From Gammaproteobacteria bacterium (lineage in GTDB: Bacteria > Pseudomonadota > Gammaproteobacteria > Pseudomonadales > Azotimanducaceae), in the NCBI GenBank assembly GCA_030432795.1, contig JAUILW010000129.1, positions 1 to 8,031 of the forward strand: a DNA stretch of 8,031 bases. Reading direction: 5' to 3'. Below the pieces are notes generated by a model that worked only from the letters and a program-made list of their open reading frames with translations, did no database searches and had not been told where the DNA came from. The translations under genes and the position numbers were made by a program. Shown here piece by piece: positions 1 to 4,048 of the stretch (the stretch's first letter is position 1; each line of letters begins with the position of its first letter).

Positions 1-185
1 AGCGGCGAGCCCCGGTAGCCGGACACGAAACCAGCGGTGTGCAGGCCGCGCGCACGGTCGGATGCTGCCTGTTCGAGCAGCAGCCGTGTCCACATCTGGA
101 TGCCACTGATGAGGATCGGCTCGCCTTCCCGAACGTACCGCTCATCCAGCGAAAAAGACTCCGCTACATTGCTCGACATGAACAT
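1..185 (-). CDS. Indolepyruvate ferredoxin oxidoreductase (fused IorA-IorB type), N-terminal fragment
   Basis: Only the first 61 codons are present; the gene runs off the left edge. The peptide contains LDERYVREGEPILISGIQ, then an R-L-L-L-E-Q-A segment, and GLHTAGFVSGYRGSP. These match the start of the large fused indolepyruvate ferredoxin oxidoreductases, where the LDxRY and GxxSGYRGSP segments belong to the N-terminal thiamine-pyrophosphate enzyme domain. The family oxidatively decarboxylates arylpyruvates from aromatic amino acid breakdown to aryl-acyl-CoA in the cytoplasm. Three in-frame starts lie close together: GTG at 188, ATG at 185 and ATG at 179. ATG at 185 is chosen because a GAGAG motif (194-198) lies about 8 bases upstream. 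The gene diverges from a Lrp/AsnC regulator, a common arrangement for amino-acid catabolic genes. The family call is fairly firm; the rest of the protein, including the ferredoxin-like and gamma domains, cannot be seen. Confidence 0.85.
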   Translation of the reverse strand, partial: MFMSSNVAESFSLDERYVREGEPILISGIQMWTRLLLEQAASDRARGLHTAGFVSGYRGSP

Positions 186-308
186 CACCGTTGCTCTCAA
201 TCGTCCAAGTATTGCGATTCCCAGGCGCCAGCAGGTCACCTTTCGATCTAGAAAACTGCTCTATACGATGATATACATCCTACTTATCTAGGATATTCGA
301 GATTATTT
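186..308. promoter_or_regulatory. Divergent control region between oxidoreductase and Lrp-type regulator
   Basis: This 123-base gap separates two divergent genes and is clearly AT-richer than its surroundings from about 241 to 310. It holds two short dyads in tandem: GATG-ATATA-CATC at 267-279 and TATC-TAG-GATA at 285-295, with centres about 17 bases apart. Lrp/AsnC proteins commonly bind repeated AT-rich dyads and repress their own gene, so these are plausible operator sites. No convincing -35/-10 pair stands out on either strand; the best plus-strand guess is TTTCGA at 241-246 with TACGAT at 264-269. The regulatory role is inferred from position and symmetry only. Confidence 0.4.
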
Positions 309-800
309 TTGCAATCCGAGAAAGAGGCAAGGCTCGACCGGTTCGACCTGAAGATCCTCAATGCGCTTCAAGCCGACGCGACGATATCTCTGCAGGAGCT
401 CGGAGAACGGGTGGGCCTGTCGCATACCCCCTGCTGGCGGCGGGTCAAACGTCTCGAAGAGCGCGGCATCATCCGCAAACGGGTAACCCTGCTCAGCGCA
501 GAAAAACTCGGGCTCGGCGTGAACGTCTTCGTCAGCCTGTCGCTGCAGGCGCACGGCGAGCGCGTGCTCGACGAATTGGAACAGGCCGTGGAGCGGATTC
601 CGGAGGTGGTCGAGGCGTATTCCGTATCCGGCGACCGCGATTATCTTCTGAGAATCGTCGTTGCCGATGTAGCCGCCTACGAACGCCTGATGAAGCACAC
701 GCTGGTCAATCTGCCGCACGTGCACAACATGAGCTCGACCTTCGCTCTGCGGCAGACGAAGTACTCCACGGAGCTGCCGCTGGGGGACGTAAGCAGCTGA
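309..800 (+). CDS. Lrp/AsnC family transcriptional regulator
   Basis: A 163-residue protein of the usual family length. Residues about 10-60 form the AsnC-type winged helix-turn-helix, beginning LDRFDLKILNALQADA and with recognition-helix residues SHTPCWRRVKRLEERG at 38-53. Residues about 68-150 form the RAM effector-binding domain, with the family hallmark SGDRDYLLRIVV at 107-118. The start is TTG at 309; it has no strong Shine-Dalgarno, but the next in-frame ATG at 361 would remove the start of the DNA-binding domain, and an in-frame stop at 249-251 rules out long extensions. Family members bind DNA as dimers or higher oligomers and respond to amino acids or related metabolites. Divergence from the indolepyruvate oxidoreductase gene suggests that it controls that gene, with an aromatic amino acid or arylpyruvate as a possible effector (inference). 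It could also read into the HtaA gene 127 bases downstream. Confidence 0.93.
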   Translation: MQSEKEARLDRFDLKILNALQADATISLQELGERVGLSHTPCWRRVKRLEERGIIRKRVTLLSAEKLGLGVNVFVSLSLQAHGERVLDELEQAVERIPEVVEAYSVSGDRDYLLRIVVADVAAYERLMKHTLVNLPHVHNMSSTFALRQTKYSTELPLGDVSS

Positions 801-927
801 GCCTGTGTGTCCTGGTTGGCGCGTAGAGTTCGGCGCCGACCTGCTGCACCCGCGTCAGCGTCAGCACCTACTAGTGTATTTTGCTGCCGACTGCGCCATT
901 CTTGGATCTGTCTGCAAAGGAACAGCC

Positions 928-1386
928 ATGTCGTTCAAACAACTGACCTGGGGAGTCAAAGCAAGTTTTTGCGGTTACGTCGAGGGCGTTGGTGGTTCCA
1001 TCGCGCTGAGCGACGGCGCCAGCCGCACCGCGGAAGGGGCTTTCGTGTTCACAGCGGTACCTGGCGGCGACCTGAGCATTGCATCGGATGGCAGTGCATC
1101 CGGCGCGATGCACTTTCAGGGTACCGTCTCCTTCGAAGCCCATGGCGGGATGCTCAAATCCACCCTCACCGAGTTAGGCATCGAAGCGGACGATGACGGG
1201 CTGGTTCTAACGGCGCTCGACACGCAGATGAACCGGGGTCGATGCCCGATTGCGAAGCTGGAGTTGGTGCAGGCCGGTGACGACGGCGCCACCATCCTGC
1301 GTTCGGAGATCACCATCGAAGGCATGCTGCAGATCGCTGACAACTATCCGCCAGGCACCGAGCTGGACCCCGTGCATCTGGACTGA
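928..1386 (+). CDS. Small stand-alone HtaA-domain protein
   Basis: The start is ATG at 928, with AAAGGA at 916-921 as ribosome binding site; extending the frame to 805 adds a non-family N-terminus. The 152-residue product is essentially one HtaA domain. It opens with LTWGVKASFCGYVEG and GGSIALSDGA, then has GAFVFTAVPGGDL and GTVSFEAHGGML, which fit the family pattern WGVKxSFRxYV, GGxI and GxVxFxxHGGxL. In the haem-uptake proteins of Corynebacterium this domain binds haem through a conserved Tyr and His; Tyr17 and His72 fall at the equivalent places here (alignment by eye). Unlike actinobacterial HtaA it has no signal peptide or membrane anchor, so it is predicted to be cytoplasmic. Cys15 replaces the residue usually found before the Tyr. 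It may be cotranscribed with the regulator gene or have its own promoter in 801-927. The domain call is good; haem binding is only inferred. Confidence 0.8.
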   Translation: MSFKQLTWGVKASFCGYVEGVGGSIALSDGASRTAEGAFVFTAVPGGDLSIASDGSASGAMHFQGTVSFEAHGGMLKSTLTELGIEADDDGLVLTALDTQMNRGRCPIAKLELVQAGDDGATILRSEITIEGMLQIADNYPPGTELDPVHLD

Positions 1387-1433
1387 ACGTTGTTTTCTCG
1401 CGTCGGCAACGAGCGCCAGGTTCCTCCGCAGCT

Positions 1434-2306
1434 CTAGGGGCCCGTCGGCTCCCACAGCTCGATCGGGTTACCCTCCGGGTCCTGCAGGCGCGCGAAGCGT
1501 CCGTTGGGATAGGTCTCAGGTTCCGAAACGGTGAGCCCCGCCGCACGCAGCTGGCCGAGGAGCGCATCAAGATCCCGCACCCGCAGATTGACCATCCAGG
1601 CCTGCTGCGCATCGCCAAAGTAATCTGAGGCGCGGGGAAAGGGGCTGAACACGGTAAAGCCCGCCTCCTGACGCCAGGGTAAGGCATCGTAGGAGGTCGG
1701 TACCCGGTCGATCGCGAAGTGCCGCTCATACCAGGCAGCGAGTTCCGCTGGCGCGTCACTTCGGAAAAACAACCCGCCAATGCCAGTAACCAGCCGCGCC
1801 GCATCTTCGTTCTCAGGCGCTCGCTGGAACGTCAACGCGTTAAACACCTGCCAGGTATCGTCTGTGTAACGGTAGTCCTCGACGCGCAAGGTGTTTTCGT
1901 CCAGACGGGTGTAGCGGGTCTGCCCTTTGCCCGATGTGTTTTGCCAGGTGGAGGTAAGGGTTTGCGCCTGCATCTGTGCCGTGATGTCCATGAGTGCGCC
2001 ATTGCTGTCGGCCCATTGACCGTGCAGGTTTTCCCCCGGCTCGCGCCGGTAGTGGGCGACGCCGCTAAATACCCGAACTGGCGCACCGCTATCCGCGCCC
2101 TGCACATCGTAGGTGAAGCGATACATGGCGCCGTCGTAGATCTGCTCGATGACGAGGCTCGACCGCGCGGCAACGCCGTATGCGGGGTCCAGTGAAGCCC
2201 ACCGGCCTTCCAGCACGTCGATGGCAAACGGCTCCGCCGCATCCGCCAGCGCCGTCCAGAACAGTACGGCGATGACCAAAAACCTAGGCAAGCCAGGGCA
2301 CCTCAC
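1434..2306 (-). CDS. Exported two-domain protein with C-terminal VOC (glyoxalase-like) domain
   Basis: A 290-residue product. Residues 1-24 look like a Sec signal peptide: a basic start, the hydrophobic run FLVIAVLFWTALA, and an Ala-rich end before EPF. Residues about 28-162 form a beta-rich, lipocalin-like domain that I do not recognise (EGRWASLDP, YRFTYDVQG, HGQWADSNG, LRVEDYRYTDDTW). Residues about 173-288 are a vicinal-oxygen-chelate domain: VTGIGGLFFRSDAPAELAAWY, then WMVNLRVRDLDALLGQLRAAG, then GRFARLQDPEGNPIELWEP. The final-strand Glu283 is kept as a candidate metal ligand, but the usual first-strand His is Gly, so the metal site is altered or absent, as in many non-glyoxalase VOC proteins. 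The start is taken as GTG at 2306, overlapping the upstream gene by 23 bases. TTG at 2291, with GAGG 9 bases upstream, is a good alternative. It is the last gene of the selenoprotein operon and converges on the HtaA gene with a 47-base gap. Confidence 0.8.
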   Translation of the reverse strand: MRCPGLPRFLVIAVLFWTALADAAEPFAIDVLEGRWASLDPAYGVAARSSLVIEQIYDGAMYRFTYDVQGADSGAPVRVFSGVAHYRREPGENLHGQWADSNGALMDITAQMQAQTLTSTWQNTSGKGQTRYTRLDENTLRVEDYRYTDDTWQVFNALTFQRAPENEDAARLVTGIGGLFFRSDAPAELAAWYERHFAIDRVPTSYDALPWRQEAGFTVFSPFPRASDYFGDAQQAWMVNLRVRDLDALLGQLRAAGLTVSEPETYPNGRFARLQDPEGNPIELWEPTGP

Positions 2307-3354
2307 AATACAGATCCGCCTCCACCTTGACGCTCACCGCGCGGTTACGGTGCGCACCGGCACACCAGGTGGGCATCACCATGGAGTAGAGCCCGGTACC
2401 GCCGGCAACCAGCACGATGATGTCGGAGGCGTCATGAAAGGCCGAAACGTCACCGCCCTTCTCCGCTCGCGCGGCAAATCCACCGGCATGCGCGGAGAAG
2501 GCGGCGTTCGGCGTAGTGCAGGCGGCATGCAGGGCCTGCTGCACCGCCGCGCGATCCATGTTGGCTCCGCGGTACACGGCAGCGTGTTCCGGATTGAGAA
2601 TCACCACTGCCGCACCGTTGGTGAGGATAGCGTTGTTGGTCGCAAGGTTGGCGAGGCCGATGCTGAGCACATGCGTGAGGCTTGCCGCATCGCGGGCAGG
2701 ATCGCCCACGGGGCTGTACAACACCGAGTGCGGGGCTTCCGCTCCGATGACGGTGACCACGCTGTCGTCCGGCTCGAAACCGAGGCTTACATGCAGCGGT
2801 TCGAAAGGAGACGATGCCTCATCTTCCGCCAGGCAGTACGTGAACTTACCGGGATGGCCAAGCAGCGCCATGTCGGATTCGCCGGGTCGCGCGCCACCGA
2901 TGTTGAGCATGGCCAGGCGCAACGCACGGCCAACGCTTGCGTTGGTGCGATGCCCCGGACCGAGCGCGCCGAATCCCCAGGCGACCTGCAGATTTTCCCG
3001 CACCGGGCCGTTGACGATGATCAGTGGCGCGGTGCAGTGCGTGGTGGCCTGCATCTCGGTCAGGTCGAAGCGTTCGTCGATGACTGCCTTCACCGCGGCC
3101 ATTACCAGCGGCATGTGATCGGTGAGGCAGCCGGCCATGACCGCCGCCGTGGCCACCATCTGCACCGTGGCGATGCCGCCGGCCGGGCCCATGGAGCCCA
3201 GCACCATGTCGCCGTCCTGCCCCGAGGCCAGCACCATGCGCGCAACCCGTTCTGGTGTGGGAACGACCACCGGCAGACCATCGGTGCAGCCCATCGCATG
3301 CAGCTGCTCCACTGCCTCTGCCTCGTCGCTGGCCGACAGCAGGGTTGCGTTCAT
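2284..3354 (-). CDS. Conserved partner of UGSC selenoprotein, function unknown
   Basis: A 356-residue protein without a signal peptide or membrane segments, so probably cytoplasmic. Recognisable conserved blocks are CTDGLPVVVPTPERV (23-37), GPAGGIATVQMVATAAVMAG (56-75), MQATTHCTAPLIIVNGP (101-117), NIGGARPGESDMALLGHPGK (151-170), TYCLAEDEASSPFEPLH (172-188) and VLVAGGTGLYSMVMPTW (314-330). I recall this pattern from uncharacterised proteins found beside, or in the same operon as, UGSC-family proteins; I know of no assigned reaction. Cys23, Cys76, Cys107 and Cys174 lie in or beside conserved blocks and are candidates for redox chemistry or ligand binding. The ATG at 3354 overlaps the selenoprotein stop as ATGA and no good Shine-Dalgarno precedes it, so translation is probably coupled to the selenoprotein. 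This predicts that its yield depends on successful read-through of the upstream UGA. By analogy with Sec-containing reductases it may be the larger subunit of a two-part reductase (inference). Confidence 0.75.
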   Translation of the reverse strand: MNATLLSASDEAEAVEQLHAMGCTDGLPVVVPTPERVARMVLASGQDGDMVLGSMGPAGGIATVQMVATAAVMAGCLTDHMPLVMAAVKAVIDERFDLTEMQATTHCTAPLIIVNGPVRENLQVAWGFGALGPGHRTNASVGRALRLAMLNIGGARPGESDMALLGHPGKFTYCLAEDEASSPFEPLHVSLGFEPDDSVVTVIGAEAPHSVLYSPVGDPARDAASLTHVLSIGLANLATNNAILTNGAAVVILNPEHAAVYRGANMDRAAVQQALHAACTTPNAAFSAHAGGFAARAEKGGDVSAFHDASDIIVLVAGGTGLYSMVMPTWCAGAHRNRAVSVKVEADLYCEVPWLA

Positions 3355-3884
3355 GCAGCGCGGCCCTGAGTCAGCGCCTCGACGATCCGTGGCGCCACTT
3401 CGGCAGCAATACGCTCGATGGAGGCAGCCCCCGTTCCCGCCACCGGATGCGGCAGGCGCACGCGTGGCACATCGGGCATGCCCAGAGATTTCGCCACGAA
3501 GTCGCCCTGCGGCCAGAATTCGTCGGTGACCAGCGCTACCGCAGGTACTCCGAGCTTTGCAATTGCGATGCCGTCACGCACGGTGCCGGTGGTGCAACTG
3601 CCTCAGTGGCCGTAGGCGGCGATGGCTGCCTGACAGTTTCCGCGAATGGCATCGAGCATGTCGTCCGGCGCAGGAATGGAGGCATTGCCTTTGTTCCAGT
3701 GGGCGCTCGCTGCGTTGAGCAGACGCTCCACTTGTGCTGCCACCGCTTTGAGAAAGTTCTCCGAATCCGGAAAACCATTGGCGAGATAGCCTATGGTCAA
3801 CGGCCCTTCCGCTGCGTCGAGCCGCAGCTCGTAGGGCACATGCTCCACGGACGTCGCCGCGCGTGGGTCGATGAAATCCACCAT
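3351..3884 (-). CDS. UGSC-family selenoprotein (in-frame UGA read as selenocysteine)
   Basis: The reading frame from ATG 3884 to TGA 3351-3353 is open except for one in-frame TGA at 3603-3605. Read as selenocysteine it gives a 177-residue protein with the motif Gly-His-Sec94-Gly-Ser-Cys97, followed by TTGTVRDGIAIAKLGVPAVA. This is the signature of the UGSC family of (seleno)proteins. The two halves only make one domain when joined: residues 28-93 lead smoothly into the redox motif and the following alpha/beta segment. The Sec-x-x-Cys arrangement is a typical thiol/selenol redox site. The start is well supported by AAGGAGGAAG at 3891-3900, about 9 bases upstream. A SECIS-like hairpin follows the UGA directly. 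No signal peptide is seen, so the protein is probably cytoplasmic. Cys84 is a further candidate redox residue. It is the first gene of a three-gene operon and its stop overlaps the partner's start. The reaction is unknown; the Sec motif loosely recalls subunit B of glycine/sarcosine reductases (comparison from memory). Confidence 0.88.
3559..3605 (-). promoter_or_regulatory. Selenocysteine UGA codon with SECIS-like hairpin
   Basis: The TGA at 3603-3605 is followed at once by an inverted repeat within the coding sequence. The outer arms GCAGTTGC (3594-3601) and GCAATTGC (3559-3566) pair over 8 positions with one G-U wobble. The inner arms CCGT (3580-3583) and ACGG (3571-3574) close a 5-base loop GCGTG that begins with G, 23 bases after the UGA. 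Bacterial SECIS elements lie immediately 3' of the UGA, with a small apical loop about 16-37 bases away and a G in its first two positions, so this fits. The intervening asymmetric internal loop is large, so the exact fold is uncertain. Confidence 0.7.
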
Positions 3885-3890
3885 GCCGTG

Positions 3891-3900
3891 CTTCCTCCTT
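3891..3900 (-). promoter_or_regulatory. Strong ribosome binding site of the selenoprotein gene
   Basis: AAGGAGGAAG on the minus strand contains a full GGAGG, 9 bases before ATG 3884. It fixes the start of the selenoprotein; the frame is open further upstream, but no other start there has such a site. Confidence 0.85.
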
Positions 3901-3992
3901 TTATGACTGGGAACATTCTGCGTCGCCACGCGGGGAAATGCCAGGCAGGCGCTGACCATTCATGAACAGCTAGTTGCTTTGTCCCTGCAAAC

Positions 3993-4020
3993 AAAAAAGC
4001 CCCCGTCTGACGACGGGGGC
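3993..4020 (-). terminator. Intrinsic terminator of the TonB-dependent receptor gene
   Basis: A perfect 9-bp stem, GCCCCCGTC (3999-4007) with GACGGGGGC (4012-4020), closes a 4-base loop. On the minus strand it is followed by TTTTTTG (3998-3992), the layout of a Rho-independent terminator. It lies 28 bases after the receptor stop codon. It separates the receptor from the selenoprotein operon, which therefore should have its own promoter between about 3901 and 3992; I could not identify clear -35/-10 boxes there. Confidence 0.93.
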
Positions 4021-4048
4021 TTCTTCGATCCCGGAATAAAACGCTGCC

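Noticed and set aside
805..927. N-terminal extension of the HtaA protein to 805
   Set aside because: The extension is not similar to the family and the AAAGGA site fits ATG 928, which starts right at the domain.
1387..1433. Terminator between the converging HtaA and VOC genes
   Set aside because: Only short 4-5 bp stems with large loops and no T-tract are seen.
2149..3369. Plus-strand open frame of 406 codons opposite the selenoprotein partner
   Set aside because: It has a His/Arg/Gly-rich product with no family resemblance; the minus strand carries the conserved protein with recognisable blocks.
3351..3959. Pseudogene or nonsense mutation as explanation for the UGA in the UGSC gene
   Set aside because: The UGA falls exactly at the Sec position of the family motif, a SECIS-like hairpin follows, the frame is otherwise intact, and the stop is coupled to the next gene.
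3901..3992. Sigma54-like site (TGGCAT...GC) upstream of the selenoprotein gene
   Set aside because: The GG-to-GC spacing is 9 rather than 10 bases and the rest of the consensus is poor.
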